A program made the translations under genes and the position numbers. 62,022 bases of DNA from a virus, in IMG/VR virus record IMGVR_UViG_3300017710_000003, positions 1 to 62,022 of that record, one strand, 5' to 3'. Under the pieces are notes generated by a model. That model was given only the letters and a program-made list of their open reading frames with translations. It made no database searches and was not told the origin of the DNA. This document shows, piece by piece, positions 23,520-32,386 of the stretch; position 1 is the stretch's first letter, and each line of letters starts with the position of its first letter.

Positions 23520-25823
23520 TTATATCGTACAACTATCACAGTTCTCTTCGTCTTTTACTTCTTCCTTTTCAGGCACATTATCATTCCAACCCATTGAATG
23601 AGTTGGTTCGTCAATATCTTTTTTAGCGTCATATGTATTTTGATAATACGAAGTCTTCCAACCATACTTATGTGTATTCAATAAGTCTTCAGCCATCACT
23701 GATAATGGTACTTGTCCTTCTTCATAGTTCTCTGGATTATATGACCAGTTGCCTGATATTGCCTGATCAAAATACTTTTGCATAACAGAAACAACATTTA
23801 TATAACCTTCATTAGATTTCATATCCCATAAAAGTGTATAATTGTTTTTAAGTTTTGCATATTCAGGTACTACTTGTTTTAAAGGACCTTTTTTACTTTT
23901 CTTAATACTAATAAAATCTCTTGGTGGTTCAACACCATTTGTTGCATTAGAAACAACAGATGATGATTCACTAGGCATTTGTGCCGATAGTGTACTATGT
24001 CTCAAACCATCTTTCTTAATTTCTTTTCTTAACCATTCCCAATCAAATGTTAAATCTCTTTTTACTATTTCATCAACTTCTTTCTTATATGTATCAATAG
24101 GTAAGATACCGTCTGCATATTTCGTTCTATCAAAATAGTCACACTTACCTTTTTCTTTTGCTAATTGATTTGATGTTTTTAGTAGATAGTATTGAAACGC
24201 CTCTGTTAATTTATCTATCTGTCGCCATGCAAGTTTCTGATCATACTTATAACCTTTCTTTGCAAGGTAATGAGCAAGACCAATATAACCAATACCTAAA
24301 CTTCTTCGTGCCTTTGTAGATATTTCTGCAGCCACTACAGGATATTTTTGATGATCTATTATTTCATCTAATGCCCTAACTGCTAAATCACATAATGGTT
24401 CTAATTCATATCTTCTATTAATCTTACCAACATTGATTTCACTTAAAATACATAATGCAATTTCACCTTCTTTATCTATGTGTTGTATAGGATCAGTAGG
24501 TAAAGTAATTTCTTGGCATAAGTTTGACATATAAATTCTGTCTTTAAAACTAGAGTGTGTATTACAATGATCTATATTCATAATATAGATACGACCTGTT
24601 TCTGCTCTTTCTTTTAGTATATCAAAGATTAGTTCCTGAGCATTTATTTTTATTTTTTTTACACTAGTTTTTCTTTCTGCCTTTTCGTAAAGATCATCAA
24701 ACTCTGGCGATCCCCATGCCTCATATAATTCAGGCACTTCATGTGGTGAAAATAATGTAATATCTTTGTTCTCAATAAATCTTTCATAAAATAGTTTTGA
24801 TAATTGTATTGAGTAATCTAATTTTCTAACTCTGTTATCTTCACTACCTTTATTATTTTTTAAAACTATAATGTCTTCTATCTCTTGGTGCCATATTGGG
24901 AAGTGTACCGTAGCACTACCACCTCTTACACCATTTTGTGTGCAACACTTAACGGTTGACTCAAACTTTTTAAGAAAAGGAATAACACCTGTGTGTTGTA
25001 CTTCGCCACCTCTAATTCTACTATTGATACCTCTTATTCTACCTGCATTGATACCAATACCTGCTCTTTGAGCAACATAACTTCCTATTGCCATATCACT
25101 TGAAAAAATGGATGGCAAGGTGTCATCAACATCTACTAATACGCAACTAGCATATTGTCTCATAGGTGTTCTAACACCTGCCATAACAGGAGTAGGTATG
25201 TTAATTCTGAAAGTTGAAATAGCGTCATAGTATTTTTTTACATATGACATTCTTGTTGATTTAGGATACTTTGCAAATAAAGTAGCAGAAATCATCATGT
25301 ACATAAATTGTGGTGTTTCAAATATTTGATCTGTACTTCTATCTTGTACTAGATATTTGTCTATGACTTGTCTTAAACCTGCGTAAGTAAAATCGTAATC
25401 TCTATCATGTTTTAACCATAACTCCATTCTATCAAAATCTTTTCTTTCATAGTTATCAAATATTTCTGAGTCATAAACTTTAGCGTCAACACAACTTTTT
25501 ACTTGATCAGCAAAGTGTGGGTGATCCCATAATTTACCAAATAGTTTTTTTCTTAATGAATATAGTAAAAGTCTAGCAGCAACATATGTGTAATTAGGAT
25601 TTTCTAAAGATATTAAGTCTGAGGCTGATTTAATTAATATCTGTTGTATTTCATCTGTTGTTATACCATCATAAAATTGTAGACCACTATTCATTTCTAC
25701 CTGTGAGGCTGATACACCACTTATATCTTCACAGGCATATTCCATCATGTCATGTATCTTATCAATGTTTAGTGGTTCGTTACCACGACCGTTTCGTTTT
25801 TTGACGCTTATATTGTCCGCCAT
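23520..25823 (-). CDS. nrdA: Ribonucleotide reductase large subunit (class Ia)
   Basis: 767 residues. An N-terminal ATP-cone (SVKKRNGRGNEPLNIDKIHDM) suggests allosteric activity control. Active-site features are SCVLVDVDD, the N-x-C-x-E motif (SNLCQEITLP), ALCILSEINVGK (second redox Cys) and the C-terminal C-D-S-C-T-I thiol pair that receives electrons from glutaredoxin. The phage also encodes a glutaredoxin (2826-3089). Confidence 0.95.
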   Translation of the reverse strand: MADNISVKKRNGRGNEPLNIDKIHDMMEYACEDISGVSASQVEMNSGLQFYDGITTDEIQQILIKSASDLISLENPNYTYVAARLLLYSLRKKLFGKLWDHPHFADQVKSCVDAKVYDSEIFDNYERKDFDRMELWLKHDRDYDFTYAGLRQVIDKYLVQDRSTDQIFETPQFMYMMISATLFAKYPKSTRMSYVKKYYDAISTFRINIPTPVMAGVRTPMRQYASCVLVDVDDTLPSIFSSDMAIGSYVAQRAGIGINAGRIRGINSRIRGGEVQHTGVIPFLKKFESTVKCCTQNGVRGGSATVHFPIWHQEIEDIIVLKNNKGSEDNRVRKLDYSIQLSKLFYERFIENKDITLFSPHEVPELYEAWGSPEFDDLYEKAERKTSVKKIKINAQELIFDILKERAETGRIYIMNIDHCNTHSSFKDRIYMSNLCQEITLPTDPIQHIDKEGEIALCILSEINVGKINRRYELEPLCDLAVRALDEIIDHQKYPVVAAEISTKARRSLGIGYIGLAHYLAKKGYKYDQKLAWRQIDKLTEAFQYYLLKTSNQLAKEKGKCDYFDRTKYADGILPIDTYKKEVDEIVKRDLTFDWEWLRKEIKKDGLRHSTLSAQMPSESSSVVSNATNGVEPPRDFISIKKSKKGPLKQVVPEYAKLKNNYTLLWDMKSNEGYINVVSVMQKYFDQAISGNWSYNPENYEEGQVPLSVMAEDLLNTHKYGWKTSYYQNTYDAKKDIDEPTHSMGWNDNVPEKEEVKDEENCDSCTI

Positions 25824-25832
25824 CTTGCCTCC

Positions 25833-26846
25833 TTAGCAACGCTTATATGAATTTAATTTTGTTAATGCTGATAAACCTGAATAGGTATTATCGAATATAA
25901 TATTTTGTACTTGCGTTTTTGTTTTATCGTTCATTATTAGTTCGTTTATATCTTTTTCTTTTATATCATCTGGCCATATGACCAACTTGTAATTATCATC
26001 TATCACTTTATACATTCGTTTTATTATTTCTTTATTTCTTGGTTCATTATCAAAAACAAAAACGACATCTTTTTGATCGCCTGGTAATTGTATATCTGCG
26101 CCAGCAGCTGCAATACAATTGTCAATGAATAAACTATCAATAGGACCTTCTACTATGTATATCGTCTTATGTAAATTTATTCTATCTAATCCAAATATTT
26201 TTTGTTTATTTTCATGCAACTTAAGCGTGATATATTTTGGTTGTTCTTTACCAAAAGCACGACCTTGAATTGCAAAAACTTCACCATCAACATCATAGAA
26301 AGGAATTATCAATCTAGGATGCTCATACTTTTCTGTTTCTTCACCAAATGTTCCAGGTTTTAATTTATTTACATATGCCTGAAACTTGTTGCTTAAATAT
26401 AGTTTAGAAAAATATTCTTTAGGAATTTTTCTTTTTAATACATACTTCTTTGCAGGATGTACATTATCTATTTTGTCAAAAGATTTAAGACCTTGTAGAG
26501 GCGTAATGTTGAGTTTCTTTTTTATATCACTCTTAAATCTGTCGAATAAATTATCTTCACTGATAGGTTTGTTCCCTTTATATCTTTCTAAAATATATTG
26601 GTCATATATTCTTCTATCAACTAGTTTTATAAAGTTTGCCAAATTGTGTGAAGCACTACAATTATGACATTTGAAAAACATATCATTTTTTACTCTGTAA
26701 AGATATGCTCTTGCTTTGGTTTTTGACTTCTTTGAATCGCCACAGACAGGACAACGAAAGTTAAAAAGATAATCTTTCTTTCTTTTGAATTGCTGTAATC
26801 TTGGCTGTACTTTACTGATATAATCTAAATCAACATAACTACTCAT
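25833..26846 (-). CDS. 61: DNA primase, T4 gp61-like
   Basis: 337 residues. The zinc site is C32-x2-C35 ... C60-x2-C63 (RCPVCGDS, FKCHNCS), followed by a TOPRIM region with IYIVEGPIDSLFIDN and VVFVFDNEP. It makes RNA primers for lagging-strand synthesis in complex with helicase gp41 (47942-49339). A promoter (26856-26884) sits immediately upstream, so primase starts the transcript that continues into nrdA/nrdB. Confidence 0.93.
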   Translation of the reverse strand: MSSYVDLDYISKVQPRLQQFKRKKDYLFNFRCPVCGDSKKSKTKARAYLYRVKNDMFFKCHNCSASHNLANFIKLVDRRIYDQYILERYKGNKPISEDNLFDRFKSDIKKKLNITPLQGLKSFDKIDNVHPAKKYVLKRKIPKEYFSKLYLSNKFQAYVNKLKPGTFGEETEKYEHPRLIIPFYDVDGEVFAIQGRAFGKEQPKYITLKLHENKQKIFGLDRINLHKTIYIVEGPIDSLFIDNCIAAAGADIQLPGDQKDVVFVFDNEPRNKEIIKRMYKVIDDNYKLVIWPDDIKEKDINELIMNDKTKTQVQNIIFDNTYSGLSALTKLNSYKRC

Positions 26847-26855
26847 ATGTTATAC

Positions 26856-26884
26856 ATTATATATCAATTCACAAAAAAAGTCAA
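26856..26884 (-). promoter_or_regulatory. Sigma70-type promoter of primase
   Basis: TTGACT (26879-26884), 17-base spacer, TATAAT (26856-26861) on the minus strand, 10 bases upstream of the primase start. Confidence 0.8.
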
Positions 26885-26887
26885 GTA

Positions 26888-27379
26888 CTATATCGGTAAT
26901 ATATTAAATAACTGAGGTGCCCATAGACCTAATACTATCGCAGCCCCTATGATAATCCATCTGTACTTTTCTAATACACCTACTCTTTCAGATAGACTAA
27001 TTTTGAGTTCTTTCATCTCACACATCAAACGCTTTTGTGATAGTTCGACTTCTTCTCTTAAATCTCTGACATTTTTATTTAGTCTGCTATGTAGGTCTTC
27101 AAATTTATTTTCTGATTCTACTCTTCGATTCTCTAATAGGTTGAATATGGCTTTATCTACTTCCTCTTGTTTATTTAACTTCTCATCATGCACGGCTAAC
27201 ATAGACTTTAGACTACCAGATATTTCTGTTAGTTTATCTATTGCACCATCAAGTTTGTTGCTCATCATACTAACTGATTTTACATCATTCTTTAATACTT
27301 CAATAGATGTCTTTTGTTCAATTAGTTCTTTTGCAATTTGAGCGACCGTCTTTCTTGTTTCGCCGTTACCGTTTGCCAT
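26888..27379 (-). CDS. Coiled-coil protein with C-terminal membrane anchor
   Basis: 163 residues. The first 125 form a heptad-rich helix (EQKTSIEVLKNDVKSV, LREEVELSQKRLMCEMKELK). Residues about 143-158 (WIIIGAAIVLGLWAPQ) are a transmembrane segment near the C-terminus, so the coil faces the cytoplasm if the tail inserts. It opens a run of membrane-associated genes (26.9-33 kb). Function unknown; a lysis- or membrane-scaffold role is possible. Confidence 0.7.
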   Translation of the reverse strand: MANGNGETRKTVAQIAKELIEQKTSIEVLKNDVKSVSMMSNKLDGAIDKLTEISGSLKSMLAVHDEKLNKQEEVDKAIFNLLENRRVESENKFEDLHSRLNKNVRDLREEVELSQKRLMCEMKELKISLSERVGVLEKYRWIIIGAAIVLGLWAPQLFNILPI

Positions 27380-27380
27380 A

Positions 27381-27671
27381 TTAATTCGCTAGAGGATTTG
27401 ATGCTCTAATTTTTAGTTCTTTAATTTGTGCTTTTAATAACTCTATTTCTTTTTCATTTATTTTGATTAGAGTTAATTGTTTTTCAATTGTAGTGTTTTG
27501 TTCTAAAATTGTTTTATTTTGTGTCTTAAATTCTGCTTGAATTTTAGATGGTTCAACACTCTCAATTTTATTCATTATCTCACCATACTTAACAAAACCA
27601 GTACCAATAGTACCAATTAAACCAACCGTTGCAATTAAAGCTGTAAGATTGTTTTTGATTTTATCTATCAT
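27381..27671 (-). CDS. Membrane-anchored coiled-coil protein
   Basis: 96 residues starting MIDKIKNNLTALIATVG. A hydrophobic N-terminal segment (LTALIATVGLIGTIGTGF) is followed by a coiled coil (TTIEKQLTLIKINEKEIELLKAQIKELK). The topology mirrors an inner-membrane spanin or a scaffold. A GTG at 27692 is open in frame, but AAGGA lies in front of the ATG at 27671, which I prefer. Confidence 0.65.
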   Translation of the reverse strand: MIDKIKNNLTALIATVGLIGTIGTGFVKYGEIMNKIESVEPSKIQAEFKTQNKTILEQNTTIEKQLTLIKINEKEIELLKAQIKELKIRASNPLAN

Positions 27672-27688
27672 CTTTGTTCCTTTTTTCT

Positions 27689-29473
27689 TCACTTAATACT
27701 TTCTTTCAAAGCGTATATTTCACTTCTCAATGTGTTTATTTCACTTTGAACATTAACAAGTGCTACTTGTTGTTGTAATATTGGGTCATTAGATGTATAT
27801 TTAACTAACGACTTGTCACCATAAATTTGTGATTGTTCAATTATATTCACACTAGAATAAAATGATATTTCTTCTAGTTGTTTTTGATTACTATATACTT
27901 TCTTATTTATATATCCTGTCAAGTCAGCACCACCTGAGGTTATACCTTGAGTTTTAATAAATTGTATAGCCGCAAGTTGTTGATCTACTCTCTTTAATTT
28001 AGACATTACTTTTTCAATAACCTTTTGTACTTTCTGTTCTATGCCGACAATTCTAGTTTTTGTCGGTACATCCGATTCAACATCGCCAGTCTCTTTGCTC
28101 TCCACACCTTCTTCATTACTTTCCGTCTCCGTCTCATTTTCTGTTTCCTTATCTTCAGCCACATTAGATTCAGTAGATACATTTTCACTAGTTTCTCCTG
28201 TCTCATTTGTTTCATTAGGTGTTTCTTCCATAGTTTCTGTTGTTGTAGACTCAGTTTCATTGATTTCCTCTTTCGGTTCTTTCATTAAAGTTTCAGTAGG
28301 TTCTTCTTCTTTAACTTCTTCCGTCAGTGTAGGCTCATTGTTGATCTCCTCTATTTGTTCTTCTTTGATTTCTTGTACAGGTTCTTCTTCTATAACTTCT
28401 ATAAATGATACAGCAGACCCAAACTCTTCTTTCATTTCTTCCATAACCATGTTTGTGGCCTCTTCAAAAAACTGCTCTTCTTGTATTTCAACTTCTACTA
28501 AAGCAGTTTCAAATTCTTCTACTAGATTTTCTTCTACTAATATCTCTTTAAAATTCTCTACAAAAATTTCTCTAAACTCTTCTATCTTAATTTCTTTTAC
28601 TTCTATCTCTTCTAATTCTAACATAGGTAAAGGTGCAAACTCAAAAGTTTCTATTTCTTCTACCTGTGCTAAATTAATTTCTTCTAATTCTAGTACTAAA
28701 GTTTCTATTTCTAATTGTGCTTCTTCTAATTGTAAATTTGCAAGTTCTATTTCTTGTTGTGTCTCTTCAGTGATTTGAATTGGTGTATATGTTATGTCTA
28801 ATAATGTGGCAGTTAAACTTGCACCAAGTAAGTTAGGACCAATAGAAGCTGTATTAGATGTATCACCACCGTCTGTACCTTTCCACTCCCAATCGTATTT
28901 ACGTGAGCCTGTATCTGTATAACTTACCGTATCTGTATATGTGATGGTATTGCCGTAGTAGCCAGCGTCATTGTTTCTTGTAAATGTAGTTATTGCAATT
29001 ATATTATCATTGCCGTCTAGTATCTTAATAGTGTTTGTGAAAGTATCTCTTTGACCACCACCAACATTTGATTGACCACATTGATATGATGAACCAGTCC
29101 ATTCACAATTTTGTACTTCAGATATAGAGTTTAAGGTCACACCACCATCTAAACTATTTTCTGTTGTTGTAAATGAACCACCTGATTGTTTTGTAGTTGT
29201 GATACCTACTAGAGAACCAGTATCTGAAATAATACCTTCTCCCTTTGCCTCTAACTCATTTGTAAATGCTTGAATACCACTATCAATAGTGAAACCCTGA
29301 CCTGCACCTACTTTGTCAGGTGATAGAGCGTCTCCTTGATTTTGATAGTTAGATTGACCTGCACCTGCATTAGGTAGCAAGTTGCCTGAGGTTGCTGTCT
29401 CTGCCTTACTTACGCTTTGAGAAGTCGTAAGGATTAAGAGACTGAGCCCAACAATATACTTTGTAATTTGCAT
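27689..29473 (-). CDS. Secreted Glu-rich repetitive protein
   Basis: 594 residues. A signal peptide (MQITKYIVGLSLLILTTSQSVSKAE) leads into a beta-rich Gly/Ser/Thr/Asn region (to about 235), then about 260 residues dominated by Glu, Val, Ile and Thr (IEVKEIKIEEFREIFVENF, VIEEEPVQEIKEEQIEEIN) and a helical C-terminus (QQVALVNVQSEINTLRSEIYALKES). The acidic stretch is low-complexity and extended. Export is likely, but neither virion incorporation nor a function can be claimed. Confidence 0.75.
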   Translation of the reverse strand: MQITKYIVGLSLLILTTSQSVSKAETATSGNLLPNAGAGQSNYQNQGDALSPDKVGAGQGFTIDSGIQAFTNELEAKGEGIISDTGSLVGITTTKQSGGSFTTTENSLDGGVTLNSISEVQNCEWTGSSYQCGQSNVGGGQRDTFTNTIKILDGNDNIIAITTFTRNNDAGYYGNTITYTDTVSYTDTGSRKYDWEWKGTDGGDTSNTASIGPNLLGASLTATLLDITYTPIQITEETQQEIELANLQLEEAQLEIETLVLELEEINLAQVEEIETFEFAPLPMLELEEIEVKEIKIEEFREIFVENFKEILVEENLVEEFETALVEVEIQEEQFFEEATNMVMEEMKEEFGSAVSFIEVIEEEPVQEIKEEQIEEINNEPTLTEEVKEEEPTETLMKEPKEEINETESTTTETMEETPNETNETGETSENVSTESNVAEDKETENETETESNEEGVESKETGDVESDVPTKTRIVGIEQKVQKVIEKVMSKLKRVDQQLAAIQFIKTQGITSGGADLTGYINKKVYSNQKQLEEISFYSSVNIIEQSQIYGDKSLVKYTSNDPILQQQVALVNVQSEINTLRSEIYALKESIK

Positions 29474-29541
29474 AGATTATAATGCCACTCCAAATAATCC
29501 AATTGATAATACCGAAATCCATAGTTTTCCTTTACTAGTCT

Positions 29542-30267
29542 TTACTTTACTTTTTTTTTTAGCTTCTCAATTTCAAGTTCTAGTTTTTTCTGTTCAACAC
29601 TATTCTTACTCATTTCATTTGCTTGTTTGGCAATAACTTCATCTTTTTCTTTCATCTTTTTTTCCCATTCTTTATTGCCTTTTTCTATAACTTTTAATCT
29701 CTTTGTATACACTTTGTAATCTGGTCTTAATTTGTTATATTTTTTCCATTGTTCTTTTGCTTCATTACCTATCTTACCTTCAAAAGGACAAGGCGTGCCT
29801 GATTGTTCCATTGCATAGAACACTCTCTCATCTTGGCATAGTATTGATACAGCTGCAACTTTCATACCTAAGTCATTTAATACTTTACTTAATTTAATTC
29901 TTTCACAATTCTCATCTGTTCTAAAAGTACCTGCTGATACACCTAAACCGAAAGTAGATACACCACCTGATAACCCTACTACACAAAGGTCTTGCGACAT
30001 TGCTGACATACTAGGTGCTGATGATTGAGACGTAACCCTAGTGTCACCTGAATAGGCGTTAGTAGTATTTGTAGTTGTTGTATTATTACTTGATCCAGAT
30101 TGATATTCATTCGTTGTTTCTGCCGAATAACCACCTGATATAGTGGTGTTTGAACCGCTCGCATTTGTTTGAGAGTTCGTTGTCGTTCCAGAGTTGGTAA
30201 CATCAGCCCACGAAGGTGTTAACCCTAGCATAATGTAGAATAACAAAAAGACTAATAATCTTTTCAT
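29542..30267 (-). CDS. Exported Ser/Thr/Asn-rich protein with coiled-coil tail
   Basis: 241 residues. The signal peptide (MKRLLVFLLFYIMLGLTPSWA) is followed by a Thr/Asn/Ser low-complexity section (residues 22-85), a conserved Cys-containing core (DLCVVGLSGGVSTFGLGVSAGTF ... CQDERVFYAMEQSGTPCPF) and a charged coiled coil to the end. A TATAAATA element lies 60 bases upstream, so late expression is likely. Periplasmic. Unknown function. Confidence 0.7.
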   Translation of the reverse strand: MKRLLVFLLFYIMLGLTPSWADVTNSGTTTNSQTNASGSNTTISGGYSAETTNEYQSGSSNNTTTTNTTNAYSGDTRVTSQSSAPSMSAMSQDLCVVGLSGGVSTFGLGVSAGTFRTDENCERIKLSKVLNDLGMKVAAVSILCQDERVFYAMEQSGTPCPFEGKIGNEAKEQWKKYNKLRPDYKVYTKRLKVIEKGNKEWEKKMKEKDEVIAKQANEMSKNSVEQKKLELEIEKLKKKVK

Positions 30268-30326
30268 AATTCCTTTTGATAATGTTTAGATAATGTGAAA
30301 TAGTGTAGTTTAAATCAATTCTAAAG

Positions 30327-30334
30327 TATTTATA
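30327..30334 (-). promoter_or_regulatory. T4-type late promoter
   Basis: The minus strand reads TATAAATA in the 72-base gap between genes, about 60 bases upstream of the start at 30267. Sequence identity with the T4 late element and an intergenic location support it; a T4-like sigma factor gene is not in this window. Confidence 0.6.
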
Positions 30335-30339
30335 AAATC

Positions 30340-30864
30340 TTATTCGTAGATTTTTTTCTTTTCATAAGCAGGTTGATGTCTGCCTATAATATCAAGTATT
30401 TCCCAAGAGCCGTCTTCATTTACTCTTACTTTTGCGTTAACTTTGTCGCAAGTCATGTTGTAAACGCCCTCTTTATTTTCAGTTTCTCTATATTCTTTTT
30501 CTTTTTCTCTTTTGTTTTTTAAACAATCTACTAAATTCTCTGAAGCAACGTGATCTACTAAAACTCTATTGCCGTTTTCATCTATTTCAAATATGCAAAC
30601 TGCGAATACCACACCCTCTTCAGGCGTAGATGAAGACGCTTTATGTTCTTCTTTCATCACGGTTACGTGTTTGTGTTTCTTTTCAATAGGACAAACTTGA
30701 TGACCATCATCACCACAACCTGTGCAATCAGCTAATGCTTTATTCATACCAAAAGCAAATAACATGAAAAGAACAAATATAATAACAGGACTATATTTTT
30801 CTATTAACTTAAATCTTTTCTGTTCTTTTTCAGTGATTTGATCTATGTTATTTTCTGTATCCAT
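30340..30864 (-). CDS. Membrane protein with periplasmic Cys domain
   Basis: 174 residues. A cytoplasmic start (MDTENNIDQITEKEQKRF) precedes one membrane segment (residues 27-46, PVIIFVLFMLFAFGMNKALA). The rest should be periplasmic, with CTGCGDDGHQVC and a segment (ENLVDCLKNKREKEK ... YNMTCDKVNAKVRV) that resembles the next gene product. Paired cysteines suggest disulfides. Unknown function. Confidence 0.65.
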   Translation of the reverse strand: MDTENNIDQITEKEQKRFKLIEKYSPVIIFVLFMLFAFGMNKALADCTGCGDDGHQVCPIEKKHKHVTVMKEEHKASSSTPEEGVVFAVCIFEIDENGNRVLVDHVASENLVDCLKNKREKEKEYRETENKEGVYNMTCDKVNAKVRVNEDGSWEILDIIGRHQPAYEKKKIYE

Positions 30865-31169
30865 TAGTCTAATATTTTTAGTAATCTAATACCGTATTTT
30901 GTTTGTTTGTCTTCTTGTAATAATGCCTTTACAGATTTACAAGCGAATATAACTCTTTCGCCACCTACTTCTCTAGTTGCTACTCTTTTAGATTTTAAGC
31001 ATTGACTTAAATTTTCTTTGTATACCCACTCAATCAATTTACCATTAAGTGTTAATGTTAAGGCAATTACGCCATCTTTTTCATACTTCTCTCCACCAGT
31101 GTAAAGTTTAGCTGCAAATACACTTGAAGCAAATAGTATCATAAAAAATGTTATTAGTAATTTTTTCAT
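30864..31169 (-). CDS. Small exported protein, paralog of neighbour
   Basis: 101 residues. Signal peptide MKKLLITFFMILFASSVFAA. The mature part (ENLSQCLKSKRVATREVGG ... IFACKSVKALL) repeats the Cys-containing block of the 30340-30864 product, which suggests a tandem duplication. It overlaps both neighbours by one base. Unknown function. Confidence 0.65.
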   Translation of the reverse strand: MKKLLITFFMILFASSVFAAKLYTGGEKYEKDGVIALTLTLNGKLIEWVYKENLSQCLKSKRVATREVGGERVIFACKSVKALLQEDKQTKYGIRLLKILD

Positions 31170-31621
31170 TATTGTGTTTTACCGTTTTGATAGATTATAT
31201 TTCTATTACTATCTTTTAATTTTTCTACATCTTCTCGTAAAATTTTTACGTCTTCTTGTAATCTCTTAATGTTGACACCATTGTTCATCATATTTTCCAT
31301 TTGTTTTTGTATGGATTCTAATTGACCAGCGATGTGTTCAATCAACATGAATTGCTCTGAGTCAGCAGGTGGTGAACCTAATTCTCCTCTAGGCCACTTA
31401 ATTCTAAATTCGTTATTCTTCTCTATGTCAGCAGATAATGTTTCTGTAACCTGATTTAAATCTTTTTCAGATAATTGTGCTTTAGTTTCAAGCATGGTGA
31501 TACGTTCTAACACACCGAAGTATGCCCAAACGCCAACTGCAACTGCTGAAATAATAGCCAATAAGTTTTTCATTGGCATGCTAATAGCTGTCTGTTCTGA
31601 TATATCAAGTCTATTTTTCAT
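31169..31621 (-). CDS. Membrane-anchored coiled-coil protein
   Basis: 150 residues. A hydrophobic segment (residues 19-37, LLAIISAVAVGVWAYFGVL) near the N-terminus is followed by a helical region (ITMLETKAQLSEKDLNQV) and a second coiled coil (IKRLQEDVKILREDVEKLKDS). It sits directly downstream of the spanin-like pair and overlaps its lipoprotein gene by 11 bases. It may help in envelope disruption or act as a scaffold. Confidence 0.65.
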   Translation of the reverse strand: MKNRLDISEQTAISMPMKNLLAIISAVAVGVWAYFGVLERITMLETKAQLSEKDLNQVTETLSADIEKNNEFRIKWPRGELGSPPADSEQFMLIEHIAGQLESIQKQMENMMNNGVNIKRLQEDVKILREDVEKLKDSNRNIIYQNGKTQ

Positions 31622-31997
31622 TTTTGTCCTCTAAATCACCTTCGTAGTACTCTTTATATTTATCTAACAAATCATTTGTAATCTTCAATTGATTCCTAAT
31701 TTGTGCAAAATTCTTGGCAAGAAGTTCAAAATCTTTATCTGTCAGTCCCCATAAAACAGGATCAATACCAGATTCCTCTAGTTTTTTAAATACTTCCTCG
31801 GCGTTCTTACTAGTGATAATTATCCATCGTAAGTTCTCTAACTCTAATGGAGTAGGCTTGTTCAAATTGAGTTTTTCACGCTCAACTTCCTTTTTAAATA
31901 TCTCTAATGTCTTTACACCCGAACAACTAGTAAGGGACGTAATTAGGATTAGCGATACTAGGACACTCGCTATTAATTTCACTTTTCTTTGTAGCAT
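31611..31997 (-). CDS. Outer-membrane lipoprotein, o-spanin-like
   Basis: 128 residues. The lipoprotein signal ends LITSLTSC25-S, giving an outer-membrane lipoprotein. The motif PTPLELENLRWIIITSKN recalls the PLxLxxxxWxVIT pattern seen in marine phage Rz1-like proteins. It starts inside the 3' end of an inner-membrane coiled-coil gene (71-base overlap, different frame), the arrangement of Rz/Rz1 spanin pairs that fuse the two membranes at lysis. No holin or endolysin was recognised here, so the call rests on architecture. Confidence 0.6.
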   Translation of the reverse strand: MLQRKVKLIASVLVSLILITSLTSCSGVKTLEIFKKEVEREKLNLNKPTPLELENLRWIIITSKNAEEVFKKLEESGIDPVLWGLTDKDFELLAKNFAQIRNQLKITNDLLDKYKEYYEGDLEDKNEK

Positions 31998-32385
31998 TCT
32001 TTTCTTTTTCTGTTAATGGTGAACCACTTGCGATTTCAATACATCTTGTAGCAAGTGCTGACGCACCGTTTGTTATACGTTCAATAGAGTCTGTTCTTTG
32101 TATAGCTAATTTACCAACATCTCTACTCTTCTTATTAAATCTTTTATCTAAATCGTCTAGGTCTTTTTTTAACACACTAACTAACTGATTCATCTTTTGA
32201 TTAGCTGCTAGTATCTCTTTAAAGTCTTCTTTTTGTGACGTGATAAGTTCTTGTTGTTCAGCGACTGCTGATTCTAGTTTGATTGCATTTTCTTTTAATA
32301 CTGCATTATCTCTTTGCAACTTTAACACATAGCCCACTGAGCCTAGTAAAGCAATTATAATCAAACCAATAATGTAAATTCTCAT
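31927..32385 (-). CDS. Inner-membrane coiled-coil protein, i-spanin-like
   Basis: 152 residues starting MRIYIIGLIIIALLGSVGYVL, an N-terminal membrane anchor, followed by a long periplasmic coiled coil (LKLQRDNAVLKENAIKLESAV, QELITSQKEDFKEILAANQ). The tail holds two cysteines (TRCIEIAS, SECPSI), which in i-spanins can form disulfide-linked dimers. The frame is open upstream to 32463, but that region is the 36-residue gene; the ATG at 32385 directly follows its stop. It partners the lipoprotein gene overlapping its end. Confidence 0.65.
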   Translation of the reverse strand: MRIYIIGLIIIALLGSVGYVLKLQRDNAVLKENAIKLESAVAEQQELITSQKEDFKEILAANQKMNQLVSVLKKDLDDLDKRFNKKSRDVGKLAIQRTDSIERITNGASALATRCIEIASGSPLTEKEKNATKKSEINSECPSIANPNYVPY

Positions 32386-32386
32386 A

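Noticed and set aside
28041-28778. Long plus-strand open frame (245 codons) rich in Ser/Thr/Ile
   Set aside because: It is the antisense of the Glu-rich low-complexity gene; the odd Ser-rich composition follows from complementing Glu codons, and no other plus-strand gene is supported.
29406-29522. 38-residue frame (MDFGIINWIIWSGIII...) with an AAAGGA ribosome site before the Glu-rich gene
   Set aside because: It overlaps the signal peptide of the large gene by 68 bases and has no other support; possible but left out.
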